Part shown: positions 36,685-45,613 of the stretch, piece after piece
How positions within the stretch are numbered: position 1 is the first letter of the stretch
Layout of the letters: each line of letters begins with the position of its first letter
Assembly (NCBI RefSeq): GCF_002873395.1
Contig: NZ_MCUV01000012.1
Coordinates: 5,014 to 69,013 of the forward strand
Direction of reading: 5' to 3'
Length of the DNA stretch: 64,000 nt
From: Vibrio sp. 10N.286.49.B3
GTDB lineage: Bacteria; Pseudomonadota; Gammaproteobacteria; Enterobacterales; Vibrionaceae
Made by a program: the position numbers and the translations under genes
The notes under the pieces: generated by a model
What the model saw: only the letters and a program-made list of their open reading frames with translations
Databases searched by the model: none
Told to the model about the DNA's origin: nothing

Positions 36685-37347
36685 CTATTCAGCGCTAAAA
36701 TAAATATCACCATAATAGGACTCTGCAATCGTACCGCTATTATCCGTATCGGTCATGATAGCGATAACGTCTATATAACGATACGCTTCCATATTCTTTT
36801 CTACACTTCCCATATCACCGAAAAAATCGATCAGGTCTCTATACACGTCACGTTTTTCATTATACCAAGTATCTACATTCGACTGATGCCCACGAACAGC
36901 GATCATTCTAACACTCGATCCTGCATAGGGATTATTCCAAACCTCTCCGACATTTTGCGAACTGGACCAAACGTAATTGAGCGCTTTCGTTTTTAAGCCC
37001 ATAAAACCCTTTTCAATGACGACATAGATCCTTGCAGCGTAATCATCACCACTTTTACTACGTTCATCTAATATTGGAAGCATTTGTGACACTCGCCAAC
37101 GCCAACTCATATAAGGTGTATCAAGCAAATCAATACGCGTTTTTAAAGCGACACCCGAGGCACTGCGATGACTTAGCGCCTTTAATACTTGCGCACCCTC
37201 AAACGAAACTAACTCATATACAGTTTCACCTGCAAAAACCTGCTTATCCCATGTATCAATGTCTGTCGTATCAAATGAAGTTATATTGATATTTGCACTG
37301 GTAAAAAAGGAAAGTACAGATAATGTCAAACATAGGAATTTATTCAT
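36685..37347 (-). CDS. Exported DUF3047 family protein
   Basis: 220 residues with a signal peptide (MNKFLCLTLSVLSFFTSANI). Family landmarks of DUF3047: YMSWRWRVSQMLP, DDYAARIYVVIEKGF, KALNYVWSS and, near the end, IDVIAIMTDTDNSG followed by YYGDIYF. The fold is probably a lectin-like beta-sandwich; the function is unknown. Monocistronic, convergent with the PL6 gene and divergent from cpdB. Confidence 0.85.
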   Translation of the reverse strand: MNKFLCLTLSVLSFFTSANINITSFDTTDIDTWDKQVFAGETVYELVSFEGAQVLKALSHRSASGVALKTRIDLLDTPYMSWRWRVSQMLPILDERSKSGDDYAARIYVVIEKGFMGLKTKALNYVWSSSQNVGEVWNNPYAGSSVRMIAVRGHQSNVDTWYNEKRDVYRDLIDFFGDMGSVEKNMEAYRYIDVIAIMTDTDNSGTIAESYYGDIYFSAE

Positions 37348-37497
37348 TCGTTCAGCCTTATTTTCCTTGTCTATTAATATTAGACAGAATTACTAGAGGG
37401 AAACTTTCACGAAGTCACATAACGCTAAAAAACCACTTAAGAAACAAAGCTTAACTCACAAAAATACTGCATAAGTGTGTAAATATGCCAATCTAAA

Positions 37498-37513
37498 TGT
37501 GATGTAGATCACA
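37498..37513. promoter_or_regulatory. Perfect CRP site upstream of cpdB
   Basis: TGTGATGTAGATCACA matches TGTGA-N6-TCACA at every fixed position, with AA before and CT after as in the extended consensus. TAGAAT at 37552-37557 is a plausible -10 box, which would put the CRP site near -60, a class I position. Confidence 0.8.
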
Positions 37514-37640
37514 CTGCAACTGATCGCTTAAGCTTTTTTCTAATTTATATTTAGAATTAGAGTGCAACAACTCAACCAGCAATTCATCGCACAAATACAT
37601 TTAACATCAATGTATCCTTTAAAAAAGCTTGGAACTATAC

Positions 37641-39770
37641 ATGAAATTTAATGGAAAAAAGTTACTGCTAGCTTCTAGCGTTGCCGCCGCATTAGTAATA
37701 TACATTAGCAACAATTCAACTGACGATACTATCAGCATGGATTTACGCTTAATGGAAACAACTGATATTCATACTAATATCATGCCTTATAACTATTTCT
37801 TAAGTGCTGCTGATAACAATGAAAAGATGCAAGACTGGGGACTAGCTCGTACTGCGATCGTGATTAACAATACTCGTGATGAGGTTGATAACCACATGTT
37901 GTTTGATAACGGCGATTTAATCCAAGGTAGCCCAATGGGTGATTACATGGCTAACCTAGGTGTTGATCATGTTAGAAGTAATACACACCCTGTTTATAAG
38001 GCGATGAATGCCCTTAACTACGACGCAGCAAACTTAGGCAACCATGAGTTCAACTACGGTCTTGACTACCTAGATGAGACTTTAAAGGGTTCAAACTTCC
38101 CTTATGTCAGCGCGAATGTTTGGAAATACGATAATTCACTAACAAAAGTATCTCAAGCTGCTGATGAATGTGAAGTTCGTGTAGATGACGCATTTTATGC
38201 CAATGCTGAAACCATGTACGCACCATACGAAATTCTAACTCGCGAATTCACTGCAGAAAATGGCAATAGTTACACGGTCAACGTTGGTGTGATTGGCTTC
38301 ACTCCACCTGACATCATGGGCTGGGATGCCACTCACCTAAAATGTAACGTGCTCGTTTCAGACATCAAAAAGACAGCAGAATACTTTGTACCAAAAATGA
38401 AAGCAGAAGGCGCGGATATTATCGTTGCTATTCCGCATTCAGGTCTAACGGATTCAAATAACGAATTTGCTGAAAACGCAACGCTACAACTTGCCTATGT
38501 CGATGATATTGATGCCCTCATGTTTGGTCACGACCACCGTGAATTTCCGAATACAACCGGTGAATACGGTCACATTGAAGGTGTTGATCCTGAAGCTGGT
38601 ACAATTAACGGCAAGCCAGCAATCATGCCTGGTATGTGGGGCGCTAAATTAGGCGTTATCGACCTAAAACTGACGTCTTCTGATAAAGGTCAAACATGGG
38701 CAATCGCATCAAGTACCACTGAATTGCGTTCACTTGTGGAAGATCAATCAGATAAAAATATCGAAGCGGCTGTAGAAAAAGAGCACCTTGGCACCATTGA
38801 ATACATGTCTGATGTTATTGCGCAGATCGATTCAAATGTGAACAGCTTCTTCCCTCAGTTAGTCCCTGATCTTTCTATGCAGATTGTTAATGAAGCTCAG
38901 TACCACCAGCTAAACAAGTGGAAAGAAAGTGGCGAATTTGAAAACGCCGATGACGCAATTTTCTTATCGGTTTCAGCGCCATTTAAGAGTGGTCGTAATG
39001 GTCCGACTGATTTCACTAATATCCAAGAAGGTGAACTGACGAACGCAAGTGTTGCTGACCTTTACGTGTTTGATAACAATACACCAGCAGTACTTAAATT
39101 AACCGGTGCTGATCTTAAAAACTGGATCGATTGGATTAGCTCAAACACTTATAACCAACTGCCATTAGCTGACAATGAAACGTTCTTAGTTGAGTCTTAC
39201 CCTGGTTATAACTTTGACGTTTTCTACGGCGGTTTTAATGCTGAGCAAGAAAGTCGCTTACACTATGTTATCGATGTAACAGCAGAGTCGGCTTTCACTG
39301 ATATCAATGGTATGGAATACACAGCAACAGGTAGTACTCAAGTTGTGAGTCTAACTTTTGATGGTGCCGAGATTGCTGATGAGCAAGTGGTCTATGTCGT
39401 CACAAACAACTACCGTGCTTCAACGAACAAAATGCCTGGTGTTGATAATGCTAAGGTCGTAAAAGAAGAAGCAGCCTTCAATAACCGTGAACTGGTTCAG
39501 TACTACTTAAGCGATCTTTTAGAAGAGCAAGAGGGTGAGACTAAACTTGAGTTTGTTAATGCAAAGAACTTCACTTTAGTGGCTGAAGGAATCAAGAGTG
39601 TTAACTTTGCATCAGCAACAACTGATGAAGCTTTCCGTTGTGCCGCTGAAATCACAGGTCTTTCGACTAATGAAGAGCTTGTTGATAAAAATGGTACGCC
39701 TGGTTTCACTACCTTTAGTTTCAATTTTGATTACTCAGGTAACTTTGACTGTGCAGTAAAGCAAGACTAG
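37641..39770 (+). CDS. cpdB: 2',3'-cyclic-nucleotide 2'-phosphodiesterase/3'-nucleotidase
   Basis: Periplasmic bifunctional enzyme that opens 2',3'-cyclic nucleotides and removes the 3'-phosphate, releasing nucleosides for uptake. 709 residues from the ATG at 37641; an earlier TTG four codons upstream is less likely. Hydrophobic N-terminus (LLLASSVAAALVIYIS), then the metallophosphoesterase motifs METTDIHTNI, DNGDLIQGSPMGDY, LGNHEFNYGLDYL, IPHSGLTD and FGHDHREFP. The C-terminal nucleotidase domain starts near residue 390. Longer than E. coli CpdB (647). Terminator downstream, CRP site upstream. Confidence 0.9.
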   Translation: MKFNGKKLLLASSVAAALVIYISNNSTDDTISMDLRLMETTDIHTNIMPYNYFLSAADNNEKMQDWGLARTAIVINNTRDEVDNHMLFDNGDLIQGSPMGDYMANLGVDHVRSNTHPVYKAMNALNYDAANLGNHEFNYGLDYLDETLKGSNFPYVSANVWKYDNSLTKVSQAADECEVRVDDAFYANAETMYAPYEILTREFTAENGNSYTVNVGVIGFTPPDIMGWDATHLKCNVLVSDIKKTAEYFVPKMKAEGADIIVAIPHSGLTDSNNEFAENATLQLAYVDDIDALMFGHDHREFPNTTGEYGHIEGVDPEAGTINGKPAIMPGMWGAKLGVIDLKLTSSDKGQTWAIASSTTELRSLVEDQSDKNIEAAVEKEHLGTIEYMSDVIAQIDSNVNSFFPQLVPDLSMQIVNEAQYHQLNKWKESGEFENADDAIFLSVSAPFKSGRNGPTDFTNIQEGELTNASVADLYVFDNNTPAVLKLTGADLKNWIDWISSNTYNQLPLADNETFLVESYPGYNFDVFYGGFNAEQESRLHYVIDVTAESAFTDINGMEYTATGSTQVVSLTFDGAEIADEQVVYVVTNNYRASTNKMPGVDNAKVVKEEAAFNNRELVQYYLSDLLEEQEGETKLEFVNAKNFTLVAEGIKSVNFASATTDEAFRCAAEITGLSTNEELVDKNGTPGFTTFSFNFDYSGNFDCAVKQD

Positions 39771-39791
39771 TGACATTGAATATCTAATATT

Positions 39792-39822
39792 AAGCCAGCT
39801 ATCCATGTAGCTGGCTTTTTTT
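39792..39822 (+). terminator. Rho-independent terminator of cpdB
   Basis: Stem AAGCCAGCTA/TAGCTGGCTT with loop TCCATG, then a T-run. Confidence 0.93.
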
Positions 39823-39892
39823 ATTTTTGTATGATGATAAAGCCTCTATAGACTGAGCATTCATTGCATTTAAATCGTTAAATGATTATCCC

Positions 39893-40570
39893 TTATACAT
39901 TTTTTGTATATTTACACTTTGGATAGTTAGCGCAACCAAGAAATGAATTACCTTTATTTGGCCCTGACTTAGCTACTCTTTTTACTAGTGAAGCATTACA
40001 GCGAGGACAAACACTACTAGAGTTGTGCCGGATATTAAGTGAATTAATATGGTCTTTTGACGTAAGTGTCGTGGTAGCAGCATACGCCTCAATCAACTTA
40101 ATTATATGTTGCTCTTGTTGATAATCAATTTGTGGAACCCTAAATGATTTTATATACCGACCTAAACCATTCGTCATAACATTTAATGGCAAAGAGGTCC
40201 GTAGGCTACAATCCCCACAAAAATATACAGCCGTTCTAATTAAATCCTCATCAAGGTTAAGAAACTCAGAAAGCACCTTCTTTTGTCTATATGTCTGTCT
40301 TAATGGATTTTGAAACCTAAATTTTTTTCGATGAAAAGATTGTGTCCATTGAGCTGAATGTTCATCACCAAAAATCCAACCTTTCATATTCTTAGTTTCA
40401 ACAATAAACAAACCATACTTAGATACGACTAAATGATCTATTTGAGCAGTACCATTATATGATGGCAGTATTAGATCATGAAAACGTGTATACGTTGCTT
40501 TATCAAGAGAAAACCACATGCTGACAGACGTTTTCTTTTCGCCAAACCAACCTTTGAAAATATTAAACAT
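39893..40570 (-). CDS. NERD-domain nuclease-like protein with topoisomerase-type zinc finger
   Basis: 225 residues. The N-terminal NERD domain shows the restriction-fold pattern: NGTAQIDHLVVSKYGLFIVE with Asp and Glu, followed by TKNMKGWIFG. The C-terminus holds a C4 zinc ribbon, CPRCNASLVKR then FLGCANYPKCKYTKNV, as in topoisomerase I tails. NERD proteins are predicted nucleases or nucleic-acid-binding proteins and often lie in accessory DNA. It sits at the left edge of the accessory region, near a superinfection-immunity-like gene. Substrate unknown. Confidence 0.88.
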   Translation of the reverse strand: MFNIFKGWFGEKKTSVSMWFSLDKATYTRFHDLILPSYNGTAQIDHLVVSKYGLFIVETKNMKGWIFGDEHSAQWTQSFHRKKFRFQNPLRQTYRQKKVLSEFLNLDEDLIRTAVYFCGDCSLRTSLPLNVMTNGLGRYIKSFRVPQIDYQQEQHIIKLIEAYAATTTLTSKDHINSLNIRHNSSSVCPRCNASLVKRVAKSGPNKGNSFLGCANYPKCKYTKNV

Positions 40571-40673
40571 TTGTAGCTCGATTTTTAAAATATATACACA
40601 AAATAAAACAGACCTTGAAATATATCTACACCACCTATTCTATTGTTAGCAGTGTATTAATAATGTTGGAATG

Positions 40674-40967
40674 CTATATTTTTAGTAGCTTACGTTTTTT
40701 TTCTTCATATTCACTAGCTGAAATTGCACCCTTTTGTTTTAGCTCAAATAGCCTATCTAATTCTTCGGCAGGACTAAATTTGACTGATTCTCCTTTTGTA
40801 ATGAAGCACCAAACAAGTGCGATAAACCAACCCAAACCATAGATTAGTCCGCCCAACACATTAAGAAGAATTATGGCTGTTTTATATTGGTGATCTTTTC
40901 TGACAGCAATGATACTTGGAAGTAAAAATAAAAATATTCCAATGGTTAATAAAATAATGAATTCCAA
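40674..40967 (-). CDS. Superinfection-immunity-like membrane protein with SHOCT tail
   Basis: 97 residues. Two hydrophobic helices (FIILLTIGIFLFLLPSIIAV and LLNVLGGLIYGLGWFIALVW) match the small superinfection-immunity-like family found in some phages and many bacterial genomes. The C-terminus is a SHOCT motif (AEELDRLFELKQKGAISASE), a short helical module often joined to membrane proteins. Possibly a phage-derived or anti-phage membrane factor, but many relatives are simply of unknown role. Monocistronic. Confidence 0.75.
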   Translation of the reverse strand: MEFIILLTIGIFLFLLPSIIAVRKDHQYKTAIILLNVLGGLIYGLGWFIALVWCFITKGESVKFSPAEELDRLFELKQKGAISASEYEEKKRKLLKI

Positions 40968-41213
40968 ACTGACTACCTCTACGGTTTACGCTGACATAAA
41001 AGTCCATTTTCATGCATATAAAAGAATTTTACATTTTAAACTTACACCATTCTCTTTACTAGGATTGTATTTACTACTAGCCAGAGTCAACTATCTGAAA
41101 AAGTAGGCTTTACATGATTTCTTACAATTGATATATCTACTTAGTCATATGAACCAAGGAAACAATCAATAATTTAACTCATATGGTAACGATAAATAAC
41201 ATTCACCATTAAT

Positions 41214-41242
41214 AAAGGCCGAGCTCTGTGAGGTCGGCCTTT
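41214..41242 (-). terminator. Rho-independent terminator of the large membrane protein gene
   Basis: AAAGGCCGA and TCGGCCTTT form a 9-bp stem. On the minus strand the right arm comes first and AT-rich sequence follows. Confidence 0.75.
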
Positions 41243-41248
41243 CAATCA

Positions 41249-43660
41249 TTAATATGCTTTATACAATTCAGCTTCTTTACTATTTTTTAAGCTAATATAT
41301 GCGAGCAAAACTGCAAGCGGTAGTGCAACTTTTAAGAAGTTAATACTCGCCCCATAAAAGTCTTTTAATCCTGCAAAAATCGACCTAGATTGACGAGGAT
41401 CAGCTACTCGAACACCATCGACTTGATAAAAGAATCGATAGACATTTTCGAGGTCCGATAACTTTGTATAGCCAATGTAATCGTACATAGGAATAGCAAT
41501 ATCGCGCAGTTGATAAATACATTCAATTAAGGTTGCCATTATCATCAATGGTACAACGCATAAATAGCCTAGCACTCCGATATTATCACTGGCAACAAAG
41601 AGTATTCTCACATAGTTAAATGAACCCGTTACAAAACCCAAAACAAGCACTGTTATGGCGATAAAACCTAGCGTTCTCCATTTAGCTCGCTTACCGACCT
41701 CTTCGTTATAAATCCCAGCTCTATCTAGTTTAATTGACCAGTAGATATTAAATAGATTAATACAAATAAGTACAAACGAGATAAAAACAGCAAGGGTTGG
41801 CGCAAGAAGTGCGCGATACTTCATAGTGAGATTATGACTAGAGTTCTCTACATTATATCTTGCAATCGATGGAGCTAGGGCCATTACCTGATCTCGGCTA
41901 ACTCGGATAGTCGTTAACCTCTCCTCGGTAGCCGAAGTAAAGTTCCAACCTTTTGTAGCGGTTATAAGGCTGGCTTGCACATCGGGATGACGAAGAGGGT
42001 TCCGGCTCTTTGTATCGACCAAGCTGACACCTAGACTTCTTAATGTACGAATACTCTCAGCCTTAACTTCACGAGCCACTTTATCATAGATAGCATTTTT
42101 TGCTCTCGTCACCTGCTTGTGATTCCAATTACTGATTCTCACTCCGCGCTTTGATAACTCTCTCAACATTATCGAAGTGATACGAGAATCAGACATTTTT
42201 GGATTCTTTGCAATAAACTCTCTATATGGCGTACGATATTCAAGATAAGCAGCCTGTTGACGTTTGGCCAACCGAGCGGGCTCTAGATTTAAATACGCCA
42301 TATTTGCCATCCAACTTTGCATATAAAGTGCATCTAACATCGTCAAATTAAAGAAATGCCTCGGCTTATCAAATTTCTTGATCGCCTCTGCGTTACGAGT
42401 CCGATCTTGATATAGTTTTTGAAGTTCAAGATGGTTTTCATAATGCGGCCTTGGTAAAGCTCCCTTAGCAAAATTAGATCGTGTGTACAGATCATAATTA
42501 TTGCTCAACTCAAACCTAGCTACTTCTGTCATTTGCTTAATGCGTTCAGATTGACTCAAATTTCCCGTTTCTAAGCTAAAATCTGCGATACCAGAGACAA
42601 CTAAAAAAGGCGCCAAGGCAGACTGAATAATGGCTTTAGATGAGTAATTACCGTCAATGCCCTCATTATCTTCTTTTAGTAGTTGAACTTGATGATATTT
42701 TGCATGCATGAAGTTCTCAATCACTGCAATTTTATGCTGATGATATGTCTGCTTGGCTATTTCATCGACAAACTTTTCCTGTCCGTAATAAACGACAGCG
42801 ATGATGACCGCAAATGTAGGAACACTATAGAAGAATAATTGTCCCGCATGAAGTTTACCTTGAGTGGTTAATCTATAGCGCCAAGCTTTTATCACAATTA
42901 AAGATATACCGATTCCAGACAGCAATCGACCAATTTTGTCGACGTTTTCATAGAAGTGAAGTCTATCAAGGGCAATTATTTCAAGTAGATGTAAATTAAA
43001 CGAAATTTCAAAAACTAAGTAGACGACGGTACCAACAATGAGCGCGATGGTAGACTTTCTCACCTTTTTACCACTCGATTTTACTACCTTGATAGCTTGA
43101 TCATTGTTAGATGCTTGTTTGAAAATGCTCCCCCACTCAAGGCGTTTAAGCATAATATAAGCAGTGACATAAGAAAATAGTGCAAACAATGCCGTTAATA
43201 TAGGATGAGTAAGCAGGTCATAGAAGCCGCGACTCTCCATGATCTGATGGTTGTAAAAATCACCATTTTGTATAAGAGCGAGCAGAAGGTTGATAAATAC
43301 TTCTCTGGCACATAGAGCAGAACTAAACAGTAACGCAAAAAAACTAGCACCACCGAAAAATAATGCGACTTTTTGCCCACTTTTATTTTTACAGTATGAA
43401 TAAAACTCTAAACTCCACAGCTTTGTTCTTTTTATGAGGTATTTACCAATAAAGAAAAATAAACCTAACACCGCTAAGTAAAATATGCTTTTATACATGA
43501 TACTGCCAGGCCAACAGAGCACCTCTAGAGAGAGCCCCACACTAGCAAAAACTGCCCTAAATAATCCAAAGCTGTGAAGGTAGTGAAATACTATATTTAT
43601 TAATAGGAATAAAAAAGACGCCAGTAGTAAATTACGGACGGGGTAAGGGATCTTGAACAT
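41249..43660 (-). CDS. Large multi-pass membrane protein of unknown function
   Basis: 803 residues from the ATG at 43660 (a TTG two codons upstream is less likely). About seven hydrophobic helices occupy the first 310 residues, then comes a soluble region of about 300 residues rich in basic and aromatic residues (YRTPYREFIAKNPKMSDSRI, GVRISNWNHKQVTRAKNAIY), and three or four helices close the C-terminus (LLAPTLAVFISFVLICINLF and others). No known domain was recognised. Basic loops suggest that the central region may face nucleic acid or lipid. It stands alone with a terminator. Confidence 0.75.
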   Translation of the reverse strand: MFKIPYPVRNLLLASFLFLLINIVFHYLHSFGLFRAVFASVGLSLEVLCWPGSIMYKSIFYLAVLGLFFFIGKYLIKRTKLWSLEFYSYCKNKSGQKVALFFGGASFFALLFSSALCAREVFINLLLALIQNGDFYNHQIMESRGFYDLLTHPILTALFALFSYVTAYIMLKRLEWGSIFKQASNNDQAIKVVKSSGKKVRKSTIALIVGTVVYLVFEISFNLHLLEIIALDRLHFYENVDKIGRLLSGIGISLIVIKAWRYRLTTQGKLHAGQLFFYSVPTFAVIIAVVYYGQEKFVDEIAKQTYHQHKIAVIENFMHAKYHQVQLLKEDNEGIDGNYSSKAIIQSALAPFLVVSGIADFSLETGNLSQSERIKQMTEVARFELSNNYDLYTRSNFAKGALPRPHYENHLELQKLYQDRTRNAEAIKKFDKPRHFFNLTMLDALYMQSWMANMAYLNLEPARLAKRQQAAYLEYRTPYREFIAKNPKMSDSRITSIMLRELSKRGVRISNWNHKQVTRAKNAIYDKVAREVKAESIRTLRSLGVSLVDTKSRNPLRHPDVQASLITATKGWNFTSATEERLTTIRVSRDQVMALAPSIARYNVENSSHNLTMKYRALLAPTLAVFISFVLICINLFNIYWSIKLDRAGIYNEEVGKRAKWRTLGFIAITVLVLGFVTGSFNYVRILFVASDNIGVLGYLCVVPLMIMATLIECIYQLRDIAIPMYDYIGYTKLSDLENVYRFFYQVDGVRVADPRQSRSIFAGLKDFYGASINFLKVALPLAVLLAYISLKNSKEAELYKAY

Positions 43661-43769
43661 AAGCAACCAGTTAAACCTTAATGGAATGGTAAAGTCAGAA
43701 ATCTAACTTACGCATTGTACTCACTAACCTCTTTTAATTATTGATTTTTAATGGCTTTGACATACTTGC

Positions 43770-44258
43770 TTACGAATAAACCCGCTCACAATTTTCATCA
43801 TCACTTGGTTCTTCAAAAAAGCTATCAAATAATTCTATATCTTTCTGTTCTATTTTAAATGAATGTACATCATTGCTAGCATTTCGAATTAAGTTACGAT
43901 GTAACCTTACATCTAATGGTATGTCAAAGTACTTAAGAATGACCTCATAACCTAAACTAGAAAAGTATGCACTTACCTCGTTTCGAGATGATTTTGACCA
44001 AAAACCCCAATCCAAATTCACATCAATGTCATTTCTTAAAAATGCCAACGCTATTCCTTTAAGGTAATTTCTAGTACCAGTATGTGAACTATCAAGCTCT
44101 TCACGTGTAGGGTTCTGACCAAAGACTGAGAGATGTAACTCATCTACAGATAAAAAAACTGTACCATCGGATTTTTGTTGATTACGAGCGAAAGTTGTCT
44201 TTCCACAGGCTACCTTACCAATAAGTAACGTGACTTTCGCCCTACTGTTATTTCCCAA
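43770..44258 (-). CDS. P-loop kinase-like ATPase (AAA_33/zeta-toxin-like)
   Basis: 162-residue protein with Walker A GKVACGKTTF at residue 14, a catalytic-type LSVDELHLSVFG after it, and a lid-like DVRLHRNLIRNAS. This suits the group of small kinases that includes chloramphenicol phosphotransferase, zeta toxins and polynucleotide kinases. The start is TTG, supported by AAGGTGG seven bases upstream. It may phosphorylate a small metabolite or an antibiotic; no antitoxin gene is adjacent. Its upstream side carries one arm of the dispersed repeat described further right. Confidence 0.7.
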   Translation of the reverse strand: MGNNSRAKVTLLIGKVACGKTTFARNQQKSDGTVFLSVDELHLSVFGQNPTREELDSSHTGTRNYLKGIALAFLRNDIDVNLDWGFWSKSSRNEVSAYFSSLGYEVILKYFDIPLDVRLHRNLIRNASNDVHSFKIEQKDIELFDSFFEEPSDDENCERVYS

Positions 44259-44301
44259 CTTATAACCACCTTTGTTTGATAATAAATCATTATATTACTA
44301 T

Positions 44302-44418
44302 GCATGCGCATCGGCGTTTTTCAAGCTAGCCTCTCCTGCCTTGTGAACAATATCAAGGCGATGTACCCACCATACAAGATCGCACAGTTTACTGTACAAC
44401 ACTTAATCCTTGTTATTA
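44302..44418 (-). repeat. Dispersed repeat block A, left part (arm plus R0 segment)
   Basis: Contains GCATGCGCAT (44302-44311), the arm of the R1 hairpin element, and the R0 segment 44351-44418, which matches 52731-52850 over CCACCATACAAGATCGCACA and CAACACTTAATCCTTGTT. The second copy carries about 50 extra bases between these pieces. In both places the R0 segment lies directly at the 3' end of a minus-strand accessory gene. Confidence 0.75.
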
Positions 44419-44913
44419 TACGTGTTCTTTTATCCTTGCCATATGGTAAACAGATACGTATTTACCATTGCGAAATGCAAATGATTTAGACTCACCCTCG
44501 ATTGCAAAACCCAGTTTTCTGTAAAGGTTTATTGCCCTTTCATTATCAATATAAACTGTCAATTCTATACGCTTCAAATTGAGCCAGTTATCCGCTAAGT
44601 CAATAGCTGTTGTCAGTAATGCACTTCCAACACCGCAACCTTGCATAGTATCTTTTACACCCATGCCAAACGTAGCGACATGTCTACGACGAGGATTTAG
44701 CTCAAGCATTAATCCTAAGTTTCCGGCAATTTCACCATCAACGGTTGCAACATATGAATAAACATTATCTGGTATATTACCTATGCGCTTTTCCCAAAGT
44801 TCTAGAGATGGGTGTGGGAGTTGAAGGGTTCCACTATAGGCATTTTCACACTCATATATTTCCTTGATTGCCCTAGCATCGGATGCTTCAGAGCGTCTAA
44901 TTTTTACTTCCAT
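44416..44913 (-). CDS. GNAT acetyltransferase, YhhY/AaaT-like
   Basis: 165 residues with the GNAT fold. Acetyl-CoA-binding loop: GCGVGSALLTTAIDLADNWL; it ends with the family-typical IELTVYIDNERAINLYRKLG. The overall reading resembles E. coli YhhY (AaaT), an N-acetyltransferase acting on free amino acids such as phenylalanine and methionine. Cytoplasmic. A weak AGGA site lies about ten bases upstream. It sits in accessory DNA between repeat segments, so it may be a mobile cargo gene rather than the housekeeping enzyme. Confidence 0.8.
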   Translation of the reverse strand: MEVKIRRSEASDARAIKEIYECENAYSGTLQLPHPSLELWEKRIGNIPDNVYSYVATVDGEIAGNLGLMLELNPRRRHVATFGMGVKDTMQGCGVGSALLTTAIDLADNWLNLKRIELTVYIDNERAINLYRKLGFAIEGESKSFAFRNGKYVSVYHMARIKEHV

Positions 44914-45402
44914 GATTTATGATTCCTATGTTACTTGTACTACTCGTGCCCTGCTGTCGTTATCTTAACGCTAGCTAAGAAGCATTACCGCTTACTTTAT
45001 AAACAACACCTTACCAACATCACACACCAAGATAAATGCCTTATAGTCAATAATTCTTATTTCGCGTGGTATGTCTTAGTAAGTTAACTGCTGTTGCTAG
45101 CATGAGGTGGTTTGCGTGAGAATAACTCGACCGAGTTAGTTGAAAGGTGAAGACAATAAGGATAATGGCTGGAATATAATTAGCTCAATTGAGCCAATAA
45201 AAAATGGACAAGCCATCTTATACCACGTTTCGAACATATTGCGCCCCACAAAATACATTTCTATTATATCAACAACTTAACATGATAAAGCCGCTCTCTG
45301 GGGCAGTGTTGGGGCGAAATAAATATGACAGAAATTCGTCAAAATTCAGATTTTTCTGAGTTTAAAAGTCGCATAATGCGACCTGACATTTAACAAAATA
45401 GC

Positions 45403-45441
45403 AGAAAAAACGAGGTAGATCCTAATATAAAAATCTAACCT
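45403..45441 (-). terminator. Rho-independent terminator of module 1
   Basis: On the minus strand, ACGAGGTTAGAT and ATCTACCTCGT form a stem around an AT-rich loop, followed by TTTTTT. It would end the operon finishing with the GIY-YIG gene. Confidence 0.8.
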
Positions 45442-45553
45442 CGTCATCAAATCATCGCTGTTATTTCGGAGTATCCCTAAAGGGTATGTTTACAGCTAAC
45501 CGGTATATTTCATATAGTCGTTCTCTTTTATAGAAAAGCGACCTGGCTTTGGA

Positions 45554-45603
45554 GTGATCAACCTAGCACCATACTGATAAATAATTACACCAGAGCATTG
45601 TCA
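45554..45603 (-). repeat. R2 repeat, copy A
   Basis: The stretch GCACCATACTGATAAATAAT and the next 18 bases (ending GCATTGTCA) recur without change at 53722-53778. Both copies lie 10-25 bp beyond the stop codon of the last gene of a minus-strand module. Confidence 0.85.
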
Positions 45604-45613
45604 AATCCACTCA

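Larger units (their letters stand above)
44914..45613. other. 700-bp gene-free stretch made of repeat pieces and hairpins
   Basis: No credible gene. It holds a diverged R1 segment (44990-45100, alignable to 62591-62707 and 53491-53616), paired GCGCCCCA...TGGGGCG arms across about 80 bp near 45240-45325, a short palindrome GTCGCATAATGCGAC (45368-45382), the terminator at 45403-45441 and the R2 segment (45554-45603). It mirrors the arrangement at 53378-53778. Confidence 0.7.

Noticed and set aside
43770..44258. The P-loop kinase as a zeta toxin in a toxin-antitoxin pair
   Set aside because: Size and motifs fit loosely, but no epsilon-type antitoxin gene or tight small partner lies next to it.
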